Source: Brevibacillus formosus
GTDB lineage: Bacteria; Bacillota; Bacilli; Brevibacillales; Brevibacillaceae
DNA: 64,000 bases
Reading direction: 5' to 3'
NCBI RefSeq assembly: GCF_003013405.1
Contig: NZ_PXZL01000025.1
Span: 30,797 to 94,796 of the forward strand
In this document: one piece after another, positions 9,964 to 18,991 of the stretch
Layout: the number at the start of each line of letters is the position of its first letter
How positions within the stretch are numbered: position 1 is the first letter of the stretch
Position numbers and translations under genes: made by a program
Notes under the pieces: model-generated
Databases searched by the model: none
What the model saw: only the letters and a program-made list of their open reading frames with translations
What the model was told of the DNA's origin: nothing

Positions 9964-10675
9964 GTACGTCTCCTCCTAGTCTCGTAAGCATTTCTTTGTA
10001 AGCTTCCTCCACATTGCCCAAATCGCGGCGGAAGCGGTCTTTGTCGAGCTTTTCATTCGTAACTGAATCCCAGAAACGGCATGTATCCGGGGATATTTCA
10101 TCGGCGAGGAGAATCTCCCCGTCCGCTGTTTTTCCGAATTCCAGTTTGAAATCGACCAAGGTAATGTTGCGCTCGCGCAGGTAAGGTACGAGGACCTCGT
10201 TTACAGCAAGACCCATGCGCTCCAATGTCGCTTGGTCACTCTCGCTTGCAATCCCCAACACTTTGATATGGGAGGCATTCACCAATGGATCTCCCAGTGC
10301 GTCATCCTTGTAGTAAAACTCGACAACGGGCTGCGGAAGCACAGTTCCTTCTTCCATGCCAAGACGCTTGGCCAATGAGCCTGCTGCGATATTGCGAACG
10401 ACTACCTCCAAAGGGATAATCTCCACTTTGCGAACAACTTGCTCTGTGGCGGACAGCAGACGGACAAAATGGTTGTCGATGCCCCGCTCCTTCAGCATGG
10501 TGAAAAAGATTGCCGTAATGCGGTTGTTCAACTCACCTTTTCCGGTGATTTGCGCCCGTTTCTCTCCATTAAATGCTGTTGCGTCGTCTTTGTACTCTAC
10601 CCAGTACTGATCAGGCAAAGATGTCCGATAAATACGTTTTGCCTTACCTTCGTAGAGTTGTTCCTGTTTTTCCAC
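9956..10675 (-). CDS. purC: SAICAR synthetase PurC
   Basis: Joins aspartate to CAIR with ATP. Motifs [10 protein letters not shown] near the N-terminus, [18 protein letters not shown], and [19 protein letters not shown] propose GTG 10675 (239 residues, as in B. subtilis PurC) because AAGGTGA lies 8 bases upstream; a TTG at 10699 would add eight residues. It is the first gene of the operon here: purE, purK and purB, which precede purC in B. subtilis, are absent from this locus. Confidence 0.95.
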   Translation of the reverse strand: MEKQEQLYEGKAKRIYRTSLPDQYWVEYKDDATAFNGEKRAQITGKGELNNRITAIFFTMLKERGIDNHFVRLLSATEQVVRKVEIIPLEVVVRNIAAGSLAKRLGMEEGTVLPQPVVEFYYKDDALGDPLVNASHIKVLGIASESDQATLERMGLAVNEVLVPYLRERNITLVDFKLEFGKTADGEILLADEISPDTCRFWDSVTNEKLDKDRFRRDLGNVEEAYKEMLTRLGGDVHV

Positions 10676-10717
10676 CGTAGGAGTCACCTTCCCAGTCAAA
10701 AAGGTTGAGTTTAGGTT

Positions 10718-10732
10718 AATTCACGAACGTTT
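10718..10732 (+). promoter_or_regulatory. PurBox-like operator, proximal, before purC
   Basis: AATTCACGAACGTTT on the plus strand, immediately downstream of the purC -10 box. It forms an inverted pair with the box at 10795-10809 and matches the position of the purH box. Likely PurR site. Confidence 0.6.
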
Positions 10733-10739
10733 CAAATAC

Positions 10740-10768
10740 ATTAAAACACAAACATACGCATTTATCAA
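10740..10768 (-). promoter_or_regulatory. SigA-type promoter of the purC operon
   Basis: Minus-strand -35 TTGATA (10763-10768) and -10 TTTAAT (10740-10745) with a 17-base spacer. The -35 is identical to that of purH. The leader is only about 60 bases, and no purine riboswitch is seen in it. Confidence 0.65.
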
Positions 10769-10794
10769 CGAAAAATGCTGGAATAGACTTCGAC

Positions 10795-10809
10795 AAACGT
10801 TCGGGAATT
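10795..10809 (-). promoter_or_regulatory. PurBox-like operator, distal, before purC
   Basis: Minus strand reads AATTCCCGAACGTTT, differing from the proximal box by one base and lying in the opposite direction, just upstream of the -35. A further CGAAC core occurs on the plus strand at 10823-10827 (TTTTTCGAACAGT), giving a second possible inverted pair. Confidence 0.6.
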
Positions 10810-10948
10810 ACTGTATGTTTTTCGAACAGTAGATGTTAACATTCGTTTACATGTTCTCCATACTAGCTTTACATCTCCTGATTACAATAGTCCTTATTCC
10901 CGGTACTTTTCGACCATCCACTTATCAGGAGGCAACTGGAGATGCACG

Positions 10949-11143
10949 CTATCTTTCGCCATTTACTCACTCCCTTTTCTCGCTGTTGCCATTTCACAAG
11001 AGACCAAAAGCAGCACAGAAGAAATGCTGGTCGCCTCGCGCGAACAGCTCACTTCCATTGAAAAATCACGTCAATTGGCAACAGAGCTTCTATCCTTATC
11101 TGAGCGGCTGCAAGAAATCAGCGATCGCTTTCGCGTTGCATGA
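10949..11143 (+). pseudogene. Remnant of the C-terminus of a methyl-accepting chemotaxis protein
   Basis: In one frame the DNA encodes about 64 residues ending in ISDRFRVA and a TGA at 11141. The stretch with SSTEEMLVASREQLTSIE, then LSERLQEISDRFRV, resembles the last methylation helix and terminus of chemoreceptors (STEEQ, then SERLQE, then RF.V). There is no start codon or receptor domain in frame upstream, so this is a decayed 3' end. A terminator follows 7 bases after the stop, as expected for a former gene end. Identification is by motif recall. Confidence 0.5.
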
Positions 11144-11150
11144 ACATGAT

Positions 11151-11180
11151 GAGCCTCCCTCTCGGGCAGGCTCTTTTCTT
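11151..11180 (+). terminator. Terminator after the chemoreceptor remnant
   Basis: GAGCCT and AGGCTC arms (extended by CCC/GGG with a one-base bulge) are followed by TTTTCTTTTG. It would shield the alcohol dehydrogenase gene from upstream transcription. Confidence 0.7.
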
Positions 11181-11236
11181 TTGTTTATGATAAACTTGTC
11201 AGTGGTACAACCAATACGTGAAAGAAGGAATTTCAG

Positions 11237-12436
11237 ATGTTTCCATTTGAAGTGTCTTTTCCTACCAAAATTTACTTTGGCATGGGCGAACTGGAACGTT
11301 TGGGCCAAGAAGCAAAATCGATGGGCCAAAAAGCATTGCTCGTCACAGGCGGCAATGCGGCCAAACGTACAGGACTTTTAGACCGCGCCAAGGCTCTGTT
11401 GCAGGAAGCTCAAGTGGCGTATCTTGTTTTTGACAAAATCGAACCGAATCCTCGTACATCAACGGTTGATGCCGGAGCTGCTCTTGCCCGTGAGCATCAG
11501 TGCGACTTCATCCTGGCTATCGGTGGCGGCTCCGTGATGGATGCCTCCAAAGCGATTGCGGCAGTAGCCGTTTCCGGACGCCCGATTTACGATTACATGC
11601 GGGGAAATCCGAGCGGCTCTGGTCAATTGCTGGTACCCGTTCAGGAAGCATTGCCGATCATGACCGTCCCGACAGTAGCCGCTACAGGTTCGGAAGCAAA
11701 CCATATCAGCGTCCTGACTCATTGGGACACACATGAAAAATCTTCGATCAACGGTCCAGCACTTTACCCGAAGATTGCCATTCTTGACCCGTCTGTCACC
11801 TTTACCGTTCCAGCTCGCGTCACAGCGGAATCTTGCGCTGATATCTTTTCCCATCTGTTTGAAAACTATTTGATCAGCGCGGAAGGAACCCACGTTCAGG
11901 ACGGTATTTCCGAAACACTTATTCGTCTCGTCGTCGAGCACTCCATCACAGCGATCCAGCAACCAGACAATGCAGAAGCACGATCCACCCTTTTGTGGGC
12001 GAGCACGCTGGGCATCAGTCCCTTCGCTGCTGGTGGTCGCGGTGCTGGTATGCCGTTGCACGGAATTGAACATCCGCTGAGCGGAATCTACGATATGGCC
12101 CACGGTCGTGGACTGGCGATCCTGTCCCTTCCTTATTTCGAACAGGTGATTTTGCAAGACCGTCCCGAGAGACTAGCCCGTATGGGACGTCATTGCTTTG
12201 GCGTTACCGCGGAGGACGAGGGCGAAGCAGCACGAGCAACGATTGAAGCCGTTCGCCATTGGTATGAGTGCATGGGAATCACAGAACGTCTGTCCGACTT
12301 CGGTGTGACCAAACAATCGCTGGCCCAAATGGCTGAAGAAGCTGTCCGCATCGGCGGACGTGGAATCGGGTATCTGCCTAGCTCACGAAAATTGAATGAA
12401 TCCGATGTGATCGCGATCTACGAGGCTTGCCTGTAA
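11237..12436 (+). CDS. Iron-containing alcohol dehydrogenase
   Basis: NAD(P)H-dependent group III (iron-type) alcohol dehydrogenase, 399 residues, similar to butanol/1,3-propanediol dehydrogenases. The nucleotide-binding motif GGGSVMDASKAIA lies near residue 95-107, PTVAATGSEA near 145, and the metal-binding histidines are in the DIFSHLFE and LHGIEHPLSGIYDMAHGRG segments. Start ATG at 11237 follows AAGAAGGA. Substrate cannot be told from sequence. It is followed 96 bases later by an aminopeptidase in the same direction, perhaps transcribed together. Confidence 0.92.
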   Translation: MFPFEVSFPTKIYFGMGELERLGQEAKSMGQKALLVTGGNAAKRTGLLDRAKALLQEAQVAYLVFDKIEPNPRTSTVDAGAALAREHQCDFILAIGGGSVMDASKAIAAVAVSGRPIYDYMRGNPSGSGQLLVPVQEALPIMTVPTVAATGSEANHISVLTHWDTHEKSSINGPALYPKIAILDPSVTFTVPARVTAESCADIFSHLFENYLISAEGTHVQDGISETLIRLVVEHSITAIQQPDNAEARSTLLWASTLGISPFAAGGRGAGMPLHGIEHPLSGIYDMAHGRGLAILSLPYFEQVILQDRPERLARMGRHCFGVTAEDEGEAARATIEAVRHWYECMGITERLSDFGVTKQSLAQMAEEAVRIGGRGIGYLPSSRKLNESDVIAIYEACL

Positions 12437-12532
12437 TCGAAGCATCAAACATACTGGCGAGCCTTCGCTCAGTTATGTAATAATACAAATTAATCATTAA
12501 TCAAAATTATTTTACTACGGAGGTTACCACCT

Positions 12533-13648
12533 ATGGCAGATCCACGCATTAATGAACTGGCAAGCCGTCTCGTCCGTTACTCGCTCAATTTGCAAAAAGG
12601 CGAAAAAGTTCTGATCGAAAATACAGGCCTGCAACCTGAACTCGTTCGTGCACTTGTGCGTGAATCATTTGCAGTTGGGGCTCTGCCTTTGGTCACCCTG
12701 AAAGACCAGGAAATTATGCGTGCACTCTATCAAGGCACGAGCGAAGAACACATGGCTCTGATGGCAAAATACGAGTATGACCGGATGAAGGACATGGACG
12801 CTTACATCGCCATCCGCGCTTACGACAACATCAACGAATATGCCGACGTACCGGAAGACAAAATGGGCATTTACGCTCGCGTCCTGTATCAACCTGTACA
12901 TACGAACGAGCGCGTTCCGAACAAACGCTGGGTTGTACTGCGCTACCCGAACAAGTCGATGGCGCAGCTGTCCAAAATGAGTCTCGAGGGCTTTGAGGAC
13001 TTCTACTTCTCCGTCTGCAATCTGGACTACGCGAAAATGTCCGCAGCCATGACTCCGTTGAAAGAGCTGATGGAGCGCACCGATCGCGTACGCATCGTCG
13101 GTCCAAAAACGGACCTGCGCTTCTCCATTAAAGGAATCAATGCCATCAAATGTGACGGCAAACGCAATATCCCGGATGGCGAAGTATACACCGCTCCTGT
13201 GCGTGATTCCGTTGAAGGAACCATTTTCTACAACGCGGCATCGATCTACAACGGCATTACCTTCAATGATGTGCAATTCACTTTCAAAGAAGGCAAAATC
13301 GTGGAAGCGACCAGCTCCAATACCAAAGCATTGAACGACATCCTCGACACTGACGAGGGCGCACGCTATATCGGGGAATTCGCGATTGGCTTCAACCCGC
13401 ACATCCTCCACCCGATGCTGGATATCCTATTTGACGAGAAAATTGCGGGCAGCTTCCACTTCACGCCAGGGAATGCTTACACAGTAGCAGACAATGGCAA
13501 CCGCTCCTCCATTCACTGGGACTTGGTCCAAATCCAACGCCCTGAATACGGTGGCGGCGAAATCTGGTTTGACGATGTGCTGATCAGAAAAGATGGGCGT
13601 TTTGTGTTGCCAGAGCTGGAAGGCTTGAACCCGGAGAATTTGATTTAA
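12533..13648 (+). CDS. M29-family aminopeptidase
   Basis: Cytoplasmic metallo-aminopeptidase of the AmpS/aminopeptidase T (thermophilic) family, 371 residues. Recognised by the NELASRLVRYSLNLQKGEKVLIE start, the central FSIKGINAIKCDGKRNIPDGE block, and the C-terminal EFAIGFNP, ITFNDVQ and SSIHWDL segments that hold metal ligands. ATG at 12533 follows ACGGAGGTTACC. It removes N-terminal residues from peptides. Ends at a strong bidirectional terminator. Confidence 0.93.
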   Translation: MADPRINELASRLVRYSLNLQKGEKVLIENTGLQPELVRALVRESFAVGALPLVTLKDQEIMRALYQGTSEEHMALMAKYEYDRMKDMDAYIAIRAYDNINEYADVPEDKMGIYARVLYQPVHTNERVPNKRWVVLRYPNKSMAQLSKMSLEGFEDFYFSVCNLDYAKMSAAMTPLKELMERTDRVRIVGPKTDLRFSIKGINAIKCDGKRNIPDGEVYTAPVRDSVEGTIFYNAASIYNGITFNDVQFTFKEGKIVEATSSNTKALNDILDTDEGARYIGEFAIGFNPHILHPMLDILFDEKIAGSFHFTPGNAYTVADNGNRSSIHWDLVQIQRPEYGGGEIWFDDVLIRKDGRFVLPELEGLNPENLI

Positions 13649-13662
13649 ACAAAATGAATGAA

Positions 13663-13706
13663 AAAATGGGTTAGGGAATGAGGTTCCCTAGCCCATTTTC
13701 TATTTT
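13663..13706. terminator. Bidirectional terminator
   Basis: A 16-bp stem (AAAATGGGTTAGGGAA with TTCCCTAGCCCATTTT, one G-T pair) and a 5-base loop. It follows the aminopeptidase stop and can also serve the convergent vanS-like gene. Confidence 0.88.
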
Positions 13707-13858
13707 TCAGGCTTATTAACTGCTTCAGCTTTTACAAATGGTATAGTTACAAGAATGTTTTACCAAAACTAAGTAAATAGTTGCGCACACCACCCAGAAT
13801 TGGGATCCCCATTTTTATTTATGCTGGAAGTTTATATACTATTGCTTGCTCTATCATT

Positions 13859-14950
13859 TCATCCATACGGCAGCCTGACCTCAAAACACGTACGAATCAA
13901 ATCACTTTGAACAGAAATTGTTCCCCGATGCTTCTCGACGATATTTTTCGCAATAAACAGGCCGAGCCCTGTGCCTCCTCCTAGATGAGTTCGCGCTTTG
14001 TCGCCCGTAAAAAACATTTCAAAAATATGCGGCAGGGCTTCCTCAGGTATCTGGTCACCGTAATTCATGATTTGTACAACCACTTCATCGCCCTCACGAT
14101 AAGCGTTCAAATCGATAAATTGACCATCGCCCCCGTAGCGTATCGCGTTGGTCAGAATGTTCTCAAATACGCGCGCCAAAAGCTCCCCATCTCCCACGAT
14201 CACTAATTGAGCCGCAATCGCACACCGCGAGACCAGCTCATTTTTCTCAAAGGAGGGATACATCTCATCATTTAACTGGACAAGCAATTCACTCAAATCA
14301 ATGACCTTTTGCTCGATGTTGACCATGCCGTAATTCATTCTCGTAATTTCGAAGAGCTCATCAATCAGCTTTTCCAATCGTTGCGACTTAGTAAAAGCAA
14401 TCGTCGAATAATGCCGCATCTGCTCTTGTGTCATCTGCTCATCTCGCAAAATGAGATCCAGATAACCCAGTACGGATGTCAGTGGTGTACGCAAATCATG
14501 CGCGAGATTCAAAACAAGCTGATCTTTGCTGCTTTCGGCGAAATCCCCTCTTTCTACCGCCTTTTGCAGCATTTCGCTTGCTAGATTGATATCCTTGGCG
14601 ATTTCTTCAAACTCATCATTGGATGGAATATGGACATGCCGTGTAAAGTCTCCACTGGCGAGATAATGAATGCCCGTAGAAATCTCCCGAAAGTAGCCAG
14701 CATACCGTTTGGTCAGGAGATAGAAAAACAAGATCGCAATGGGAGCAAAGACAATCAAAAAGAAATTGATATCCCCCATCTCCCTGATGAAATAGCGAAC
14801 CTGTGCGAGCCGATCTTCGTACTTAACCCCCGCCTTATAGTAAAACTGGAGCACTTTATAGAGCAGATAGGTTACGATACCGGCCAGAAGCATGCCAAGC
14901 CCAAGAAGCCCAAGCATTTTGGAACGAAAACTATGTCTTCTCTTTACCAT
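13859..14950 (-). CDS. VanS-like sensor histidine kinase
   Basis: Membrane sensor kinase, 363 residues. Two membrane helices (about residues 11-37 and 62-80) enclose a very short extracellular loop; a HAMP-like segment follows; the H-box NLAHDLRTPLTS carries the phosphorylated His151; N-box ILTNAIRYGG, and the G-boxes GGTGLGLFIAKNIVEKH close the protein. Architecture and short sensor loop match VanS of vancomycin-resistance systems. It is the last gene of the van-like operon, 42 bases after vanT. No response-regulator gene accompanies it, so its partner must be elsewhere. Confidence 0.85.
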   Translation of the reverse strand: MVKRRHSFRSKMLGLLGLGMLLAGIVTYLLYKVLQFYYKAGVKYEDRLAQVRYFIREMGDINFFLIVFAPIAILFFYLLTKRYAGYFREISTGIHYLASGDFTRHVHIPSNDEFEEIAKDINLASEMLQKAVERGDFAESSKDQLVLNLAHDLRTPLTSVLGYLDLILRDEQMTQEQMRHYSTIAFTKSQRLEKLIDELFEITRMNYGMVNIEQKVIDLSELLVQLNDEMYPSFEKNELVSRCAIAAQLVIVGDGELLARVFENILTNAIRYGGDGQFIDLNAYREGDEVVVQIMNYGDQIPEEALPHIFEMFFTGDKARTHLGGGTGLGLFIAKNIVEKHRGTISVQSDLIRTCFEVRLPYG

Positions 14951-14992
14951 GGAAAAAATGAACCACTCCCTATACTCGTTTTCTTCCAGGGC

Positions 14993-17146
14993 TCAATCAT
15001 GATAGACTTTTTTGACACGTTCTCCCAAACGGCTTACCAGCTCGTTCGTAATCGTTTTACATTGATGGGCCATTTCCTCGGGAGTGATATCCTCTTCTTG
15101 ATCACTGCCGATAAAGGTCACAACATCCCCTTTTTGCACCCCTTCCATATCTGTAATGTCTACGATAAGCTGATCCATGCAAACAAAGCCAATAATCGGT
15201 CGCCTTTTTCCTTTGATCAAGCAGGTAGCGCCCGATTGTGACAGCATGCGCGGAACCCCATCTGCATATCCGATGGATACGATGGCAATCTTACTGTCTT
15301 TCTGCGCTGTGTAGGCGCGTCCATAGCCTACGGATGCTCCTGTTTCCAATTGTTTCACCTGCACAACTCTTGCTTTCAGTGATAGCACAGGTCGTAGGTC
15401 GACGCTTGTTTTCACTTTGTCTCCCTGCTTGCTCAACATCCCGTAGAGAGCGATCCCAATCCGAGCATAATCGTATTGCAGCTCCCCATAATTCAGCACG
15501 CCGTAACTGCTTTGAACGTGCAGCTTCTGTGGATCAATCCCCTTTTCTTTCAGCTGTTCGATCACTTTCTGGAAACGGGCGATTTGATTTTTCGTGTATT
15601 CGATATCCAAAGCTTCCAAACTGTCAGCCACACTTAGATGCGTAAAGGTACCGCATACCTGCAAATTTTTATATTGATACATGTCCGCAATTTTTTCCGT
15701 GCGTTCCCAAGATTCCCCGAGTCTCCCCATCCCCGTGTCGATCTTGATATGAACAGCGATTTTCACGTTGTAGCCATTCAGTTTTTTAGCATATTCGTCA
15801 TCTACTACGGTTTGCGTCAATTTGAACCGGGCGATTTGGCGTATCCGTCGCTCATCGGTATACCCGAGAACCAGGATTTCTCCTTTTACGCCCTTCTTCC
15901 TTAGCTCGATTCCTTCATCGATTGTGGCAACTGCGAAGTGGTCAATCCCGAGCTTGTTTAAAAAACGCGCGATTTGCCATCCGCCGTGGCCATATGCCTG
16001 CGCCTTGACGACTGCCATCACTGTACAATCCTTGGGGAGAACCCGCTGGATTTCCCTGACATTATGCTGGAGATGAGGAAGATGGATATCCGCCCATGCT
16101 CGCCCGGTTTGATCCGGTTTCCCACCTCGAAAGTGCTGGATCACCTTCATCACTATCACCGAGAGAACAAACGACAGTACCGTGACCAGCGTAAAATGCA
16201 CCAAGCTGTTTTCAACAAGCAGCCCTGTCAGTCCCGTTACTTTTGCCACTCCGCGAATGAGCACAATACATAGCGGATGGATGACATAAACATACAGGCT
16301 CAGCTTTCGTAACGCCGGGCGATTTTTGCCTTTCCAGAACAGCAAAAGCTGAAAGAGAAAATACATGCACGGTATTAAAAAAATATACATACTGTCATGG
16401 CGTTGCAGCTGATAAGCGTGCAAAAGCAAGCCTTCCATTACCAGCATGGTTCCGAACAAAACAAACCCGATTGCATACGGTGTGATCTTTTTCTTTTTCC
16501 GCCTGCGGTTATTGGCAGTCATCCCTCCCATGACAATAAACACAGGGGCAAAAAATATACCGTTCCGCGTGTAATCAAACAAGGTAAACATCGATTGGTA
16601 AATACTGTCCACATACGGACTCATCTGTGCCAAGCCATAATAGCTGTCTCCCAATAGCCCGATGCCATACAGCAGCAAAGTCACCCAAAACGTATTCCAC
16701 GTCGATAGTCTTGTATACAAAAAAGTACTGATACACACCCCCAGCATGATGCCAGGGAAATACCACAGATGATACAAGGTCCCGTTAAACAAGAGGTCTT
16801 TCACTGCTGAAAATACGGTAAATCCATCCGTAAAATACCCTGCATACACATTCACAGGAAGATAGAGAAGGATCGAAAGCAAATATAGCTTTCCTACTTT
16901 CCATAAAAACTGCTTCAGCATAGACGCATTTCTGCTGCGATCTGTGCCAAGCTTTTGCAAGAAGAAAAATCCTGTGCACAGAAAGAAAAAGGGAACCGCC
17001 ACCCTGGCTATTGTTCGTGTCAATGTAAAGTCAGCCCATTCGTTTATGGACAGCAGGGGAGAAGTATGGATTGCGATGACAAGGATCGCTGCCATGATTC
17101 GAAATCGATCCAGCCCGCCATACTGCTTTTCACTACCCGCGTTCAT
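14993..17146 (-). CDS. VanT-type membrane serine/alanine racemase
   Basis: 717 residues in two parts. Residues 1-345 form an acyltransferase-3-like membrane domain with about ten helices (start: GGLDRFRIMAAILVIAIHT); residues 350-717 are a fold-III PLP racemase with RAWADIHLPHLQHNV, the PLP lysine Lys381 in AVVKAQAYGHG, and the GYADGVPR region. This fusion is the hallmark of VanT, which makes D-Ser for D-Ala-D-Ser peptidoglycan precursors. The canonical Asp of KADAYGHG is Gln here. ATG 17146 follows AGGAGG and overlaps the vanXY stop by 14 bases. Serine versus alanine preference is not decided by sequence alone. Confidence 0.87.
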   Translation of the reverse strand: MNAGSEKQYGGLDRFRIMAAILVIAIHTSPLLSINEWADFTLTRTIARVAVPFFFLCTGFFFLQKLGTDRSRNASMLKQFLWKVGKLYLLSILLYLPVNVYAGYFTDGFTVFSAVKDLLFNGTLYHLWYFPGIMLGVCISTFLYTRLSTWNTFWVTLLLYGIGLLGDSYYGLAQMSPYVDSIYQSMFTLFDYTRNGIFFAPVFIVMGGMTANNRRRKKKKITPYAIGFVLFGTMLVMEGLLLHAYQLQRHDSMYIFLIPCMYFLFQLLLFWKGKNRPALRKLSLYVYVIHPLCIVLIRGVAKVTGLTGLLVENSLVHFTLVTVLSFVLSVIVMKVIQHFRGGKPDQTGRAWADIHLPHLQHNVREIQRVLPKDCTVMAVVKAQAYGHGGWQIARFLNKLGIDHFAVATIDEGIELRKKGVKGEILVLGYTDERRIRQIARFKLTQTVVDDEYAKKLNGYNVKIAVHIKIDTGMGRLGESWERTEKIADMYQYKNLQVCGTFTHLSVADSLEALDIEYTKNQIARFQKVIEQLKEKGIDPQKLHVQSSYGVLNYGELQYDYARIGIALYGMLSKQGDKVKTSVDLRPVLSLKARVVQVKQLETGASVGYGRAYTAQKDSKIAIVSIGYADGVPRMLSQSGATCLIKGKRRPIIGFVCMDQLIVDITDMEGVQKGDVVTFIGSDQEEDITPEEMAHQCKTITNELVSRLGERVKKVYHD

Positions 17147-17930
17147 TACATGCCTCCTGATGAAACACCGTAATGATAAAGCCATCCACATTGTTGCCCG
17201 ATATTTCGTAGCTCTCACCAGCCACAACCGGGATGTGCGTAACTGTATCGATAGCCTTTACATAGTAGATTTCAATGCTGTCATCATCTACTAGCAAATG
17301 CTCCTGATGAAATTCATAGTTTTTCACATACTCGATGTACTCTTCCAGACAAAGCTGGAGCTTTTCCATCAAAACTGCATGCGGATAGCCCACATAACGA
17401 AAATGCCAAGGCTCATCCGAAATCCCTGTCAGCTGTTCCTTGCCTTTGTCGTAGCGTTTGATAAACCCATATTGACTGGCGCGTTGGCGAAACATTCGGC
17501 ATACGCCATGATCGGGAAAAGATGGGCAGATAAAATCGATCTCTCCCTTCTTTTCCCCTACATCTATCGCAAGCCCTGTCTGATGCTCGCTTTCATTTGG
17601 ACGCGCGACATATTGACTAGTAAACACCTGTCCATTTTCGAGCAAGGATTGATCATATATATCCTTTTGTTCCGCCTTACTGCGAAAACCACTGACAGGC
17701 ACGATTGTATGCTCCGCGTTGCAGGCTTTCAGCAGTTTGGCAAACATCTTTGCAGCCGTGTTTTCCAGCATCATATTGTTGTGTGCTCCGTCAATCAGCC
17801 GCATGCGGTTCAGCAGGATACCATCATCTGTCTGCCAGCGAATCGGGTACTGGCGATTCACCAATATGAGATGGCCGTGATGCAGATTGTCGCTGTTCAA
17901 AGTAACCGTAAAGACGTGAGGTTGTGTCAT
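17133..17930 (-). CDS. VanXY-like D,D-dipeptidase/carboxypeptidase (M15B)
   Basis: Zinc peptidase, 265 residues, no signal peptide, hence cytoplasmic as expected for VanXY, which clears D-Ala-D-Ala dipeptides and pentapeptide termini. Zinc and catalytic residues are visible: SEHQTGLAID (His116, Asp123) and EPWHFRYV (Glu173, His176), with SGFRS near 80. A C-terminal extension of about 65 residues containing YEISGNNVDGFI is shared with the neighbouring VanY-like protein. Start ATG at 17930 follows GGAGGAGG. Sits between ligase and vanT, as in vanC and vanG loci. Confidence 0.85.
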   Translation of the reverse strand: MTQPHVFTVTLNSDNLHHGHLILVNRQYPIRWQTDDGILLNRMRLIDGAHNNMMLENTAAKMFAKLLKACNAEHTIVPVSGFRSKAEQKDIYDQSLLENGQVFTSQYVARPNESEHQTGLAIDVGEKKGEIDFICPSFPDHGVCRMFRQRASQYGFIKRYDKGKEQLTGISDEPWHFRYVGYPHAVLMEKLQLCLEEYIEYVKNYEFHQEHLLVDDDSIEIYYVKAIDTVTHIPVVAGESYEISGNNVDGFIITVFHQEACNERG

Positions 17931-17933
17931 CGG

Positions 17934-18986
17934 TTAGTCCTCCTCCAACGCTAGCATAATCAACGTATCAAGAAGCTCTTTATAGGAAATCCCCGCAGCA
18001 CGCAGCATGTTTGGATACCTGCTTTTCGAGGTAAAGCCGGGGATCGTATTCACTTCGTTAAACACAATGTCTCCGTCTGGTGTGACAAACATATCCACGC
18101 GAGCGAAGCCACGACAGCCAAAAACCTGATAGAGATGAGTCGCTGTTTGCTTGATTTTATGAGCGAGCTCTTCTTCAATTCTTGCTGGAACATGGATATG
18201 GGCAGTCTCCAATGAATACTTTTCTGTGTAATTGAAGAAGCCCTGGAGCAATTCGATCTCATCCACTTCCCCCACAATGACCTCACGATTTCCGAGTACC
18301 GCGCAGCCCACTTCAAATCCCGCGATGTTTTCCTCGATGACCACTTTGTCATCATGCAGAAGGGCGTTTTCTATACCAAAGAACAATTCTGATGGGCTGT
18401 ATGCTTTCGTAATCCCAATGGAGGACCCTGCCTTTGCCGGTTTGACATACAAAGGGAATCCCAATGGTTCGGTGGCAGCTTGAACAGTTGCAAGATCAGT
18501 ATTCGGATAAACAGTAACGGATCTTGGCGTTTTGATACCGGAGCTTTCCGCCAGCGTGTGGGCGATATCCTTATCCATACAAATCGCTGAGGATAGCGTG
18601 TGACAACCGACAAACGGAATTCCTGCGAGCTCCAATAGTCCTTGTACCGTTCCATCCTCTCCGTTTTTGCCATGTAAAATCGGGAACACCACATCAACCT
18701 TCGTGATCGTCATGGCACCGTTCTCCTGTGCAACAATCCCCCTCACCTGTCTGCAAGGAGAGAGAAAGGCAGGAACACACTTCTCACTTTGATGCCAACT
18801 GTCATTCCGAATGCTTTCAATGTTGCCGGTATATCGCAGCCATTGCCCTTCCCTCGTAATTCCTAGCAAAATTACCTCGTACTTTTCCAGACACAAGCTT
18901 TCCAGCACCGAACTCGTAGATTTAAGGGATACTTCATACTCTGAGGAACATCCCCCAAACAAAATCGCGACAGTCAATTTCTTCAT
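17934..18986 (-). CDS. D-alanine:D-serine-type ligase (VanG/VanC-like)
   Basis: ATP-grasp ligase, 350 residues. N-terminal ILFGGCSSEYEVSL, ATP-site VKPAKAGSSIGI, and C-terminal RVDMF, NEVNTIPGFTSKSRYP are present. The omega-loop has NYTEKYSLE (Glu255-Lys256-Tyr257): the EKY signature is found in D-Ala-D-Ser ligases, whereas VanA/VanB D-Ala-D-Lac ligases differ there. So the likely product is D-Ala-D-Ser, agreeing with the vanT next door. I chose ATG 18986, 7 bases after AAGGGGTG; a GTG at 18995 overlapping the preceding stop is the alternative. A housekeeping Ddl role cannot be excluded. Confidence 0.83.
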   Translation of the reverse strand: MKKLTVAILFGGCSSEYEVSLKSTSSVLESLCLEKYEVILLGITREGQWLRYTGNIESIRNDSWHQSEKCVPAFLSPCRQVRGIVAQENGAMTITKVDVVFPILHGKNGEDGTVQGLLELAGIPFVGCHTLSSAICMDKDIAHTLAESSGIKTPRSVTVYPNTDLATVQAATEPLGFPLYVKPAKAGSSIGITKAYSPSELFFGIENALLHDDKVVIEENIAGFEVGCAVLGNREVIVGEVDEIELLQGFFNYTEKYSLETAHIHVPARIEEELAHKIKQTATHLYQVFGCRGFARVDMFVTPDGDIVFNEVNTIPGFTSKSRYPNMLRAAGISYKELLDTLIMLALEED

Positions 18987-18991
18987 TAGAT

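Noticed and set aside
10676..10740. Purine riboswitch in the purC leader
   Set aside because: The leader is only about 60 bases and lacks the conserved purine-aptamer loops; PurBoxes are present instead.
10833..11381. 182-codon open frame upstream of the alcohol dehydrogenase
   Set aside because: It runs 145 bases into the dehydrogenase in another frame, and the chemoreceptor-like sequence in this interval is in a different frame.
11459..12157. 232-codon frame opposite the alcohol dehydrogenase
   Set aside because: Antisense shadow of a gene with intact active-site motifs.
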